62,401 nucleotides of DNA from Sediminibacterium sp. (GTDB lineage Bacteria > Bacteroidota > Bacteroidia > Chitinophagales > Chitinophagaceae). The stretch lies in the NCBI RefSeq assembly GCF_019264485.1, contig NZ_JAHVAA010000001.1, positions 1 through 62,401 of the forward strand, in the 5' to 3' direction. Position 1 is the first letter of the stretch. Each line of letters starts with the position of its first letter. Of this stretch, positions 16,316 through 24,545 are shown in pieces. Both the position numbers and the translations under genes were made by a program. Below the pieces are notes generated by a model. That model worked only from the letters and a program-made list of their open reading frames with translations, was not told where the DNA came from and did not search any database.

Positions 16316-17329
16316 ATGACTGTCAACAGAAGAATTCTTACACTTGATGAATTTACTTTACAGCAATTAAGACAATTTCCTACTGCAACCGGTGAACTGA
16401 GTAGTTTACTGCGTGATATTGGTCTGGCTGCCAAACGTGTTAATGTAGAAGTGAATAAAGCCGGACTGGTAGATATACTTGGTGATGCCGGTACCATTAA
16501 TATTCAGGGAGAGGATGTTAAGAAACTGGATATTTATGCCAATAACCAGTTTATGGGTGTGTTGCAACATGGTATCAGCTGTGCTGGTATTGGCAGTGAA
16601 GAACTGGATGATTTTGTGGTGTTTGATGATGAAGTGAGTAACCAGAGTAAGTATGTGGTGATGTTCGATCCATTGGATGGTAGTGGAAATATTGATGTGA
16701 ATGTATCGATAGGTACCATTTTCAGTGTGTATCGTCGGGTGAGTGAGAGAGGAAAACCCTGTGTGAAAGAAGATTTTCTGCAACCGGGTAACCGCCAGGT
16801 AGCTGCTGGTTATGTGATCTATGGTTCGAGTACCATGTTCGTTTATGCCACTCGCCGTGGAGTGAATGGATTTACACTGGATCCTTCTATCGGTGAATTC
16901 TGTTTGAGTCATCCGGATATTAAATGCCCGCCATCGGGTAAATTTTACTCGGTTAATCATGGAAATTTTTTCCAGTACGATCTTAATGTGAGAAAATATA
17001 TTGATGGCTGTCAGCGTAAAACAAAAGAAACAGGAGGCCCTTATACGCAACGTTATATTGGCAGTATGGTGGCAGATGTACACAGAAATCTTATTAAAGG
17101 GGGTATTTTTATGTACCCCGGAACAACCGATAAACCCAAGGGTAAACTGCGTTTATTATATGAGGCCAATCCCTTTGCCTTTATTGTAGAAGTGGCAGGT
17201 GGTAAAGCCACCAATGGTCAACAAAGGATACTTGATGTGCAGCCAACAGAACTACACCAGCGTACCCCATTATTTATTGGCAGCAGCGAAATGATGGCCG
17301 AACTGGAAAGCTATTTGAATAATGAATAA
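16316..17329 (+). CDS. fbp: Fructose-1,6-bisphosphatase, class I
   Basis: A 337-residue enzyme that dephosphorylates fructose 1,6-bisphosphate in gluconeogenesis. The class I signature is present: metal site FDPLDGSGNIDVN near residue 120, IYGSSTMFVY, YIGSMVADVHRNL, and GKLRLLYEANPFAFIVE near the C-terminus with the active-site region. Its length matches the family. A TACCTTCG sequence at 16289, one base from the TAnnTTTG consensus, is a possible -7 box 20 nt before the ATG. The last codons and stop (LNNE) are made of heptad repeat units. Confidence 0.95.
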   Translation: MTVNRRILTLDEFTLQQLRQFPTATGELSSLLRDIGLAAKRVNVEVNKAGLVDILGDAGTINIQGEDVKKLDIYANNQFMGVLQHGISCAGIGSEELDDFVVFDDEVSNQSKYVVMFDPLDGSGNIDVNVSIGTIFSVYRRVSERGKPCVKEDFLQPGNRQVAAGYVIYGSSTMFVYATRRGVNGFTLDPSIGEFCLSHPDIKCPPSGKFYSVNHGNFFQYDLNVRKYIDGCQRKTKETGGPYTQRYIGSMVADVHRNLIKGGIFMYPGTTDKPKGKLRLLYEANPFAFIVEVAGGKATNGQQRILDVQPTELHQRTPLFIGSSEMMAELESYLNNE

Positions 17330-17415
17330 GCAATGTTGAATATTGAATAATGAACTAAGTTATTTGTACTAACTTCATTATTCAATATTCTTTATTCAGT
17401 ATTCATAATTTATTC
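17317..17415. repeat. Heptad inverted array GAATATT/GAATAAT
   Basis: Left arm in phase: GAATAAT, GAATAAG, CAATGTT, GAATATT, GAATAAT (17317-17351). Right arm in phase: TTCATTA, TTCAATA, TTCTTTA, TTCAGTA, TTCATAA, TTTATTC (17374-17415). The left arm begins inside the fbp reading frame and supplies its TAA; the right arm ends six bases before the next start codon. Confidence 0.9.
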
Positions 17416-17421
17416 CCGTTT

Positions 17422-17904
17422 ATGCGATTATTTTTTTGTTTGCTGGCAGTATTGTTTGTTCAGTATTTACCTGCTCAGCAACCACTGGAGCCTGGGCGTA
17501 TGCATTATATAACCAATCCCAAGCCGAATAGTATTTTGTACCGTGATACTTTATACCGCGGGAGTAAGGAGTTTATGCAATTGTTTTACCGTACACGCGA
17601 TCAGCAACTGATTTCGCTCTATCAAAAACACCAGACCAATAAAATTACCGGGCAGGTACTGGGTGTTGTGGGTAGTTTTGCAATGATTTTTGGTATCAGC
17701 AGGGTTTCTTCCGATGATCAGAAAGGATTGGGTTGGGCATTGATTGGAGGTGGTTTTGCTTCTACATTAACAAGCGGATTTCTGATCATGGAAAGCCAAA
17801 GACAATTAAATATGGCTGTAACTTTATTTAACCAGCGTCACAATAAAGCGTCGTTGGGAATTGGTATTACACAACAGCAGGCCGGACTCGTTTACAAATT
17901 TTAA
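17422..17904 (+). CDS. Hypothetical membrane protein with signal peptide, 160 aa
   Basis: Not recognised. The N-terminus is a signal peptide (MRLFFCLLAVLFVQYLPAQQ, cleavage after AQ likely). Two hydrophobic segments rich in Gly at about 77-95 and 104-122 could form a membrane hairpin; the rest is hydrophilic and begins with YRDTLYRGSKEF. It ends two nucleotides before the ABC ATPase start, so both are almost certainly co-transcribed. That spacing suggests, but does not prove, a functional link; it does not look like an ABC permease. Confidence 0.65.
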   Translation: MRLFFCLLAVLFVQYLPAQQPLEPGRMHYITNPKPNSILYRDTLYRGSKEFMQLFYRTRDQQLISLYQKHQTNKITGQVLGVVGSFAMIFGISRVSSDDQKGLGWALIGGGFASTLTSGFLIMESQRQLNMAVTLFNQRHNKASLGIGITQQQAGLVYKF

Positions 17905-17906
17905 TT

Positions 17907-18668
17907 ATGGCAAAGCCCATTATACAGGTCATTAACCTGTACAAAAAGTATGGAGATTTTGAGGCAGTAAAGGGCCTCAGTTTTGAGGTGCTCGAAGGAG
18001 AGATATTTGGGTTACTGGGCCCCAATGGTGCCGGTAAATCAACCACACTGGAGATCATTGAAACATTACGTGAAAAAACAAGCGGTGAAATATGGGTCGG
18101 CGGATTTAATCTTGACAAACAACCCAATGAAATAAAAAAAATCATCGGGGTGCAGTTGCAGACTTCCGGTTATTATCCCGGACTCAACCTGATTGAACTG
18201 CTGGAATTGTTCGCGGGTTTATACAACCAGCCTGTTGATCCTATGGCTTTGCTCGATACAGTGAACCTGCGCGATAAAGCCAAAGCCAAATACAAGGATT
18301 TGAGTGGTGGACAAAAGCAAAGATTTTCTATAGCCACCACGCTGATCAATTCTCCCAGGATTATTTTTCTCGATGAACCAACCACAGGTCTTGATCCGCA
18401 GGCCCGGAGAAATTTGTGGGACCTGATCAGACAGATCAGGAGTAAAGGCACAACTGTTATTATTACTACGCATTATATGGATGAAGCAGAGATATTGTGC
18501 GACCGGGTAGCCATAGTTGACAAGGGAAATCTTATTGCACTCAATTCTCCTGATAAACTGGTAGATGAATTGGTAGCAAGTGGTTTTGAGAAACCAAAGG
18601 AAATAAAGAAAGCCAACCTCGAAGATGTATTTATTCAGCTTACCGGGCATGCATTGAGGGATGATTAA
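17907..18668 (+). CDS. ABC transporter ATP-binding protein, no permease beside it
   Basis: A 253-residue ATPase of the drug/antibiotic or lipid export type. All motifs are intact: Walker A GPNGAGKST (about 38-46), Q-loop LQTSG, signature LSGGQKQR, Walker B RIIFLDEP with the catalytic Glu, D-loop TTGLD and the switch His in TTHYMDE. The C-terminus (LEDVFIQLTGHALRD) has the LEDVF motif seen in ABC-2-type exporters. The permease would be expected next, but the following gene is a DinB-type enzyme, so it must be elsewhere or be lost. Confidence 0.9.
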   Translation: MAKPIIQVINLYKKYGDFEAVKGLSFEVLEGEIFGLLGPNGAGKSTTLEIIETLREKTSGEIWVGGFNLDKQPNEIKKIIGVQLQTSGYYPGLNLIELLELFAGLYNQPVDPMALLDTVNLRDKAKAKYKDLSGGQKQRFSIATTLINSPRIIFLDEPTTGLDPQARRNLWDLIRQIRSKGTTVIITTHYMDEAEILCDRVAIVDKGNLIALNSPDKLVDELVASGFEKPKEIKKANLEDVFIQLTGHALRDD

Positions 18669-18672
18669 TAAT

Positions 18673-18792
18673 GAATATTGAATGTTGAATGTTGAATGAT
18701 TTTTGGAAGTGAGTGAGAAAGTGATTGATATAGTAAATGGACTGTTTAGATTAATAAATTAAAAACTCACTATTGACTACTGACTACTCACT
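18673..18792. repeat. Two unrelated heptad arms, GAATGTT and ACTGACT
   Basis: 18673-18700 reads GAATATT, GAATGTT, GAATGTT, GAATGAT in phase; 18765-18792 reads ACTCACT, ATTGACT, ACTGACT, ACTCACT in phase. The arms belong to two different unit families and do not complement each other, which looks like a recombinant of two arrays. It fills most of the gap before the YfiT gene. Confidence 0.8.
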
Positions 18793-18803
18793 AAAATAAT
18801 ACT

Positions 18804-19331
18804 ATGAATACCGATCCACGATACCCGATTGGCAAATACGAGCCGCAACCATATTCGGAACAACAGAAAAAAGAATGGCTGGCCGATATACAGTTTTTAC
18901 CGGATGAGGTTGAAAGAGCCATCCTCAATTTAGATGCTGCTCAATTGCAAACACCTTATCGTGATGGGGGCTGGACTGTTCAACAATTGGTACACCATAT
19001 TGCAGATAGTCACATGAATGCTTTCATCAGGTTCAGGCTGGGGCTTACTGAAGATAACCCCACCATTAAACCTTATGATGAAACGGAGTGGGCAAAACTG
19101 GCCGATGTTGATACAGTGCCCATCAATGTATCTACCACTATACTGCATGGACTACACCAACGTATGCTGGCTACCATTAAAGACCTTACACCTGAACAGT
19201 GGGAGAGAAAGATTACACATCCTGAACATGGTCGTGAAATGACCCTCTGGTTTTTATTGGGGCTGTATGCATGGCATGGGAAACATCATACTGCACATAT
19301 TACTACCTTGCGTGCCAATAAAGGATGGTAA
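18804..19331 (+). CDS. DinB/YfiT-like putative bacillithiol S-transferase
   Basis: A 175-residue four-helix-bundle metal enzyme of the DinB superfamily, YfiT branch. The start MNTDPRYPIGKYEP and VEWLA-like second helix match that branch. Metal ligands are expected at LVHHIADSHMN (first His pair) and at the C-terminal WHGKHHTAHI. In Firmicutes, YfiT and relatives act as bacillithiol transferases; here that is inferred from family and supported by a YtxJ homologue at 52138-52470. It is followed without any gap by a NUDIX gene (TAA then ATG), so the two form an operon. Confidence 0.8.
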   Translation: MNTDPRYPIGKYEPQPYSEQQKKEWLADIQFLPDEVERAILNLDAAQLQTPYRDGGWTVQQLVHHIADSHMNAFIRFRLGLTEDNPTIKPYDETEWAKLADVDTVPINVSTTILHGLHQRMLATIKDLTPEQWERKITHPEHGREMTLWFLLGLYAWHGKHHTAHITTLRANKGW

Positions 19332-19889
19332 ATGATGAGAGACCTGCGCTGGGAGAAACTGTCTTCCCGAACTGTTTATAGCGACCGCTGGCTAAGCCTG
19401 CGTGCCGATTCCTGCAAATTCCCCGATGGAAGGGTAATAGAACCGTATTATATTGTTGAATTACCCAATTGGGCGAATATTGTAGTGGTGACGGCCGATG
19501 AAAAAATTGTACTGGTGCGTCAGTATCGATATCCGGTTGACCAAACCACATTTGAATTACCGGGAGGTGTGATTGATAAAGGCGAGGATCCTATGCAGGC
19601 TGCCATTCGTGAAATGCAGGAAGAAACGGGCTATCATTCATCTGAAGTTGAATTTTTATGTAAGCTGGCTCCCAACCCGGCCATCAACGATAATACGGCT
19701 TATTTCTACCTCGCAAAAAATGCAGTACCCGGTGAAAAGAAAAATTTCGATGCGTTTGAAGATATTGATGTGATGCTGTTCTCCAAAACTGAGTTCCTCC
19801 AATTACTCCGCGAAAATAAAATTCAGCATGGGGTGCAGCTCGGCCCCATTTATGAGGCATTGATTAAACTTAACTGGCTAAGGATTTAG
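19332..19889 (+). CDS. NUDIX hydrolase, ADP-ribose pyrophosphatase type
   Basis: A 185-residue protein with a perfect Nudix box: G, five residues, E, seven residues, REMQEETGY (about residues 77-99). The N-terminus (LRWEKLSSRTVYSDRWLSLR) and the strand VVVTADEKIVLVRQYRYPV are characteristic of the ADP-ribose/nucleotide-sugar diphosphatase group. It hydrolyses a nucleoside diphosphate linked to another moiety; the substrate is inferred from overall similarity. Its ATG follows the stop codon of the YfiT gene directly. It converges with folC across a heptad array. Confidence 0.88.
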   Translation: MMRDLRWEKLSSRTVYSDRWLSLRADSCKFPDGRVIEPYYIVELPNWANIVVVTADEKIVLVRQYRYPVDQTTFELPGGVIDKGEDPMQAAIREMQEETGYHSSEVEFLCKLAPNPAINDNTAYFYLAKNAVPGEKKNFDAFEDIDVMLFSKTEFLQLLRENKIQHGVQLGPIYEALIKLNWLRI

Positions 19890-19952
19890 GGAGTGAGTAG
19901 TGAGTAAGTACTTTATAACTCACTACTCACTACTGACTACTCACTGCTCACT
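19890..19952. repeat. Heptad inverted array GTAGTGA, copy 1
   Basis: Left units GGAGTGA, GTAGTGA; right units ACTCACT, ACTCACT, ACTGACT, ACTCACT, GCTCACT (19918-19952), in phase. It lies between convergent genes. Read on the minus strand the right arm encodes the end of FolC (VSSE then TAG). Confidence 0.9.
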
Positions 19953-21256
19953 CCCGCAACTTCACCTACGAGGAAAACACTTCCGCAAATGAGGATGAGG
20001 TCTGTTGAGTCGGCTTTTGCTATTACTTCTTTTAATGCAATATTTACGTTTGCATAAACATTTCCTTTCAATCCGAATGAAGCAGCCTGTTCTTGCAGAC
20101 TTACCGCATCTAATGCACGTGGAATATTGGCTTCTGTAAAATGATAGGAAGCATGTTCTGGTAATAAGGCCAGCACTGCATTAATATCCTTATCCTTTAC
20201 CATGCCAATAATAATATGCAGATGCTTATAAGAGCAATGCTCCAGTTGCTGACGGATGGCTTTTATGCCATCTACATTATGCCCCACATCCAATATAACA
20301 GAAGGGTGCTGGTGAATCAGTTCCCATCTGCCATGCAAACCGGTTTTCTTTTTTACCTGGGTCAATGCTTTTTTTATTATCTCCTGGTTACAGTTCCATC
20401 CTTTTTTTCCCAATTCATGCGTTGCAGCCAATACCGTTAAAAGATTTTTAAGTTGATAGAGGCCCGGGAGGTCTAACTGGTATTTATGTCGCTCATCAGA
20501 CTGGTGATGGGCCACTTCGGCTTCCAATAGATGGTGTTCGTATTCCCAATCACTTATCCAGCGTTCTTCCGATGCAAATACAAACGGGGGCTGGCTTGTG
20601 TTTGCATTATTGACGATTGCGTATTGCTGTTCAAAAACGGGTTTTGTTTCGGGTAACCATTCACCAATAACCAGGGGTGTGTTTTTTTTGATGATGCCTA
20701 CTTTTTCTCCTGCAATTTCAGCCAGTGAATTACCCAGTAAATTCATATGATCCCATCCGATATTGGTAATGATACTCAGTTCAGGCTGAATAATATTGGT
20801 ACTGTCGAGCCTGCCGCCCAAACCTGTTTCAATGACAGCGATATCAACTTTTTGTTCCGCAAACCAGGTAAAAGCCATGGCTACAGTAATCTCAAAGAAA
20901 GAAGGTTCTATTTCGTCTATCAAGTGTTGAATACGCTCTGTAAACCGCACTACAAATTCTTCGGAACAGAATTGTCCGTCTATTTTAATGCGTTCGCGGA
21001 AATCTTTTAAATGAGGAGAAGTGTATAATCCTGTTTTATATCCGCCTGTCTGTAAAATAGCCGCCAGCATATGACTGGTAGAGCCTTTGCCATTGGTACC
21101 TGCAATATGAATGGATTTAAACTGTTGCTGCGGATTACCCAATGCTTCACACAAACGAATGGTATTGGTAAGATCCTTTTTATAAGCCGCCGCCCCCAGT
21201 CTGCTGAACATAGGCAGCTTGGCAAATAAATAATCAAGGGTTTCAGCGTAGTTCAT
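19937..21256 (-). CDS. folC: Folylpolyglutamate synthase / dihydrofolate synthase
   Basis: A 439-residue Mur-ligase-fold enzyme that adds glutamate to dihydropteroate and to folates. The start at 21256 (MNYAETLDYLFAKLPMFSRLG) is the family start; the open frame continues upstream only through repeat DNA. The P-loop is HIAGTNGKGSTSHM at about 50, followed by YTSPHLKDFRERI and DIAVIETGLGGRLDSTN. The C-terminal Rossmann domain begins HGRWELI and contains LDVGHN. Its last residues VSSE and the TAG are contributed by a heptad repeat. Upstream on the same strand is a TonB-like gene. Confidence 0.95.
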   Translation of the reverse strand: MNYAETLDYLFAKLPMFSRLGAAAYKKDLTNTIRLCEALGNPQQQFKSIHIAGTNGKGSTSHMLAAILQTGGYKTGLYTSPHLKDFRERIKIDGQFCSEEFVVRFTERIQHLIDEIEPSFFEITVAMAFTWFAEQKVDIAVIETGLGGRLDSTNIIQPELSIITNIGWDHMNLLGNSLAEIAGEKVGIIKKNTPLVIGEWLPETKPVFEQQYAIVNNANTSQPPFVFASEERWISDWEYEHHLLEAEVAHHQSDERHKYQLDLPGLYQLKNLLTVLAATHELGKKGWNCNQEIIKKALTQVKKKTGLHGRWELIHQHPSVILDVGHNVDGIKAIRQQLEHCSYKHLHIIIGMVKDKDINAVLALLPEHASYHFTEANIPRALDAVSLQEQAASFGLKGNVYANVNIALKEVIAKADSTDLILICGSVFLVGEVAGVSSE

Positions 21257-21300
21257 AGTAAAATGCAAAGAAAAGAGAAAAGAAACAGAGGAACAGAGAA

Positions 21301-21404
21301 ATAAGGAATAAGAAATGAGAAAGTAGGAAGGAAGGATCAAGAAACAAGGATCAAGGATCAGGAAATCACGCATACTTTCTCATTCCTTATTTCTTATTCC
21401 TTAT
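21301..21404. repeat. Heptad inverted array TTCCTTA with arms differing by one unit
   Basis: Left arm 21301-21325 would pair perfectly with the right arm 21373-21404 except that the right arm carries one extra 7-bp unit TTCCTTA at 21383-21389. The spacer holds another heptad run, AAGGATC, AAGAAAC, AAGGATC, AAGGATC (21332-21359). It separates the TonB-like gene from folC. Confidence 0.88.
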
Positions 21405-21416
21405 TCCTCTGTTTTC

Positions 21417-22319
21417 TCAACCTCTCAGCTTAAAGCTAAACACCAACGTTCCTGTTTGTTCTTCGGCGGTGCCTGCATTTAGTTTTAGGGATCGGGCTTT
21501 TCTGAGGGCGATGCTGCGGATATTCTGGTTGGTGGTAGTGGTGCCACGCACATTAACTACTGCCATGGTTACATTGCCCGATTTGTCTACTGTAATATCT
21601 ACCGCTACTTTGGCGTTTTCATTGAAATCATCTTCAAAAGAAGGTAGTTTGGTAATACGTCTGCCATCCAATCCATTACGGATGCTTACCCCGCCACTAC
21701 CGCCTGCACCGCCATTACCACTGGCAGCATTGCCTTTGTAACTGTCTGAATTAGGATTGCCATTCGGATTTCCCTGATCTCCCTTGCCACCTGCTATTCC
21801 CTGGTCGCGAACACCATTATAACTATCGGCACGGTTACCACCAGTACCGGCAGTTGTTCCGCCTTTGAATACGGCTTTGGGTTTTGGTGCCGGTGGTGTA
21901 GGCGTATTGTTATTGGTTGTGGCAGGTTTTGTTACAGCGGGTTTAATATCACTGACCGGTTTTGTTGCCGGTTTGGTTATTGTTTTATTTACAACGGGTG
22001 CATCATCTGCTTCATTTTCATCGCCGGTAATATTGGCCTGGTTGGTGATGGGTGTTGATGCTGCCGGACTTGTTTTTACTTCTGCTGTTTCGGATGGTTC
22101 GCCGGGTATTTGAGGGGCTACATCACCCAAACCTGTTTCGCTGTTGCCAAGGTTTACTTCTATACCTTCTCCATAATCGGGTGCGGGTATTTGTGGCAGA
22201 CTCCATTGTAAAAAGAAAAAGAGCAGGAACAGCAGTACACATACACCGGCTGTAATGGCAGATGCCTTTATATTCTTTTCTTTTTCAAAATCGATAGTCA
22301 TACCAGTATAATTACTCAT
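21417..22319 (-). CDS. TonB-like energy-transducer/AgmX-type protein
   Basis: A 300-residue protein with a short cytoplasmic N-terminus, one membrane helix at about 18-40 (ASAITAGVCVLLFLLFFFLQ), a long Pro/Thr/Ala then Gly/Asn-rich periplasmic spacer (70-220), and a C-terminal domain (about 228-300) with VDITVDKSGNV and ALRKARSLKLNAG like the TonB C-terminal fold. Such proteins couple the proton motive force to outer-membrane receptors through ExbB and ExbD. Those partners are not adjacent, so it depends on genes elsewhere. It precedes folC, an arrangement I recall from other Bacteroidota. Confidence 0.78.
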   Translation of the reverse strand: MSNYTGMTIDFEKEKNIKASAITAGVCVLLFLLFFFLQWSLPQIPAPDYGEGIEVNLGNSETGLGDVAPQIPGEPSETAEVKTSPAASTPITNQANITGDENEADDAPVVNKTITKPATKPVSDIKPAVTKPATTNNNTPTPPAPKPKAVFKGGTTAGTGGNRADSYNGVRDQGIAGGKGDQGNPNGNPNSDSYKGNAASGNGGAGGSGGVSIRNGLDGRRITKLPSFEDDFNENAKVAVDITVDKSGNVTMAVVNVRGTTTTNQNIRSIALRKARSLKLNAGTAEEQTGTLVFSFKLRG

Positions 22320-22419
22320 AAATGTACAACGAACTGCTCCGATGGTGAATAATGTTGAAAATTACATCCACAACCATGCAGTAATCCACTTTTGGGGTAT
22401 AAATAAAGGTTAATCTTGG

Positions 22420-22517
22420 GGTCAATGGTCAATGGTGAATCGTGAATGAGGAAATAATATGTGTTAACCGCATAATAAAGGTAACCGCGATCAAGCTTCC
22501 CTTATTGACCATTCACG
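22420..22517. repeat. Heptad array GGTCAAT/GGTGAAT
   Basis: Left units GGTCAAT, GGTCAAT, GGTGAAT, CGTGAAT in phase (22420-22447); right arm TATTGACCATTCACG (22503-22517) is their inverted counterpart. It lies between the TauE and TonB-like genes and overlaps the end of the TauE reading frame. Confidence 0.8.
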
Positions 22518-23280
22518 CCCAAAACACATCATACCCGAATCTCAGCAAAGTAGCGGTAACAACCAGCAGGAAAAAAATACGGATGAAGCGATTACCTTTT
22601 TTGACTGCCAGACTAGCGCCAAGTATGCCGCCAATGGCATTGGAGATGGCCATTGGAATAGCTACGCTCCAGAGGATGGTTCCTTTTAACAAAAATAAAA
22701 CAATAGAGCCCAGGTTGGTGGAGAGGTTTACCATTTTGGCATTGGCACTGGCCTGCATAAAATCGAAACCGAGTACGGCAATAAAAGCGAGTACCAGAAA
22801 ACTGCCGGCTCCCGGACCAATAAAACCATCATAAAAACCAATGACAAGACTGATGATTAAACTGTACCAGATGATTTTTTTTGTGGAATGTTGTTTGCGT
22901 ACCTGCTGACCAAAATTCTTTTTGCTGTACGTGTAAATCGCCACAAGAATCAGTACAATAAAGATGACAGGTTTCATGAAACGGTTACTTACAATGGTCA
23001 ATAACTCAGATCCGGCAAAAGCAGCTATAAATGCAGTAATACACATCATAATGGTTAAGGGCCAGTTCATCGTCACTCTTTTCAGGTATTGTCGTGCCGC
23101 GAAAAATGTACCACTGAAAGAAGGTATTTTAATAGAACCTATAACGGTTGATACAGGCAAATCAGGTAATAATATAAGTGCTGCAGGTGTTTGAATCAGG
23201 CCGCCGCCACCCACAATGGCATCTACAAAACCGGCACTAAAAGCAGCAATACAAAGTAATATAATCGTTACTGTATCCAT
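22513..23280 (-). CDS. TSUP (TauE/SafE) family membrane permease
   Basis: A 255-residue inner-membrane protein with about eight hydrophobic helices. The family motif GFVDAIVGGGGLIQTPA occurs near residue 20 and is mirrored by GFYDGFIGPGAGSFLVLA in the second half, the internal duplication typical of this family. TSUP proteins carry sulfite, sulfonates, or other organic anions out of or into the cell; the substrate is unknown here. It is the last gene of a minus-strand run with MFS, EamA and radical SAM genes (gaps 36, 8 and 14 nt). Confidence 0.88.
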   Translation of the reverse strand: MDTVTIILLCIAAFSAGFVDAIVGGGGLIQTPAALILLPDLPVSTVIGSIKIPSFSGTFFAARQYLKRVTMNWPLTIMMCITAFIAAFAGSELLTIVSNRFMKPVIFIVLILVAIYTYSKKNFGQQVRKQHSTKKIIWYSLIISLVIGFYDGFIGPGAGSFLVLAFIAVLGFDFMQASANAKMVNLSTNLGSIVLFLLKGTILWSVAIPMAISNAIGGILGASLAVKKGNRFIRIFFLLVVTATLLRFGYDVFWA

Positions 23281-23316
23281 CGGGCGGCAATATAATTCAA
23301 TAATGGTTGAGGGAGA

Positions 23317-24537
23317 TTAGGCTGTTTGTTTTTTCAATAAAGATCGCATACTGATGATCCCGAATAAAGGTCCTGCAGCCATTATAATCAAACTGACCGC
23401 TTTATTTGACCGGAACCAGGGGATGATTTGCTGGTCGTTCATAAAAAAATAACTCATGGTTTCTATACTGATAATAGTGATGGCAAAACCGATGGATGTT
23501 ACCAGGGTTAATGCGGTTCCTTTCCTACTGCTTTCTGCTGTTTGTGAAACAAGTGCGGAGAACTGCGGAGAATCGGCAATCACCAAACAGCTCCAGATAA
23601 GTAATGCGGCTAAAAAAAATGCGGGTGGTAATAAAAAAAACAATGGAGATAATAAGCAACAAATACCCGACCCCGATAAACTTACAAATGCCACTTTAGC
23701 ACTGCCAATGCTGCGTGAAAAATAGCCGCCAATGACACAACTGAGAGCACCAATACCAATGATGATAAATGACCATAATGAAATATTCAGGGAAATCTGC
23801 TCCTGAAGATTATACCAACTCAGCATTACAGGTACAAAGGCCCAGAATGTGTAGAGTTCCCACATATGTCCGAAATAACCAAATGCAGCGGCTTTGAAAT
23901 CTTTACGATGAAAAAGTGAAGACAGGTTGTGTAATGACATACCCTTTGCCCTGTTTCTGTGAGGGCCGTTCTTCAGGAACCATCCAACCATAATGCCACC
24001 GGTTGCTGCAATGCAGGATGTATATATAATGACCTGTTTCCACATCGATACATCGCCCAGGCCTTTTAATAAATGGGGGAGGGCTTTTCCTGCAACCAAT
24101 GCACCTACCAGAAACCCCAATGCCTTACCAAGATTTGCAGCATACCAGTCGGCCGCAATTTTCATTCCTACAGGATATACACCTGCAAGAAAGAAACCGG
24201 TGAAAAAACGAAGTATAAGAATAGAACTGATATTTCCATCCGTAAACAGCACAAAGAAATTAAAAGCTGCTGCAAGCAGTGCCGATAGCATAAAAACCTT
24301 TACCGGCGAGAATCTGTCTGCAATGGTGAGCAGGGCAAACAATAAAGTTCCTGTAATAAAACCCAACTGAACTGCTATGGTAATATTGCCCAGCATTTCT
24401 TGGGGGAAATGATAAATAGATTGTAGTGCCGGAAGGATGGCATTGCCTGCAAACCAAACAGATGTTCCGGCAAACTGCGACAATACAATAAGGGGTAAAA
24501 TATAAACAGGAACTGCCGATGAAGTTTTTACAGTCAT
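23317..24537 (-). CDS. Major facilitator superfamily transporter
   Basis: A 406-residue protein with about twelve hydrophobic segments. The N-terminal half has QFAGTSVWFAGNAILPAL and the loop after helix 2 ADRFSPVKVFMLSAL, a divergent form of the MFS A motif; the second half repeats the fold. Residue patterns resemble CynX/NarK-like or drug carriers, but no substrate is deducible. It lies 8 nt downstream of EamA and 36 nt upstream of TSUP, so three different transporters appear to be made from one transcript. Confidence 0.85.
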   Translation of the reverse strand: MTVKTSSAVPVYILPLIVLSQFAGTSVWFAGNAILPALQSIYHFPQEMLGNITIAVQLGFITGTLLFALLTIADRFSPVKVFMLSALLAAAFNFFVLFTDGNISSILILRFFTGFFLAGVYPVGMKIAADWYAANLGKALGFLVGALVAGKALPHLLKGLGDVSMWKQVIIYTSCIAATGGIMVGWFLKNGPHRNRAKGMSLHNLSSLFHRKDFKAAAFGYFGHMWELYTFWAFVPVMLSWYNLQEQISLNISLWSFIIIGIGALSCVIGGYFSRSIGSAKVAFVSLSGSGICCLLSPLFFLLPPAFFLAALLIWSCLVIADSPQFSALVSQTAESSRKGTALTLVTSIGFAITIISIETMSYFFMNDQQIIPWFRSNKAVSLIIMAAGPLFGIISMRSLLKKQTA

Positions 24538-24545
24538 ACGGTAAA

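Noticed and set aside
16406..17083. Open frame of 225 codons antisense to fbp
   Set aside because: Shadow of a conserved enzyme gene, biased composition, no plausible start context.
17907..19331. ABC exporter operon including a permease
   Set aside because: The gene after the ATPase is a DinB/YfiT-type enzyme and the one before is a short protein unlike an ABC-2 permease, so only an orphan ATPase is supported.
21257..21373. N-terminal extension of FolC
   Set aside because: The 39 extra residues are translated heptad-repeat DNA; the family start is at 21256.
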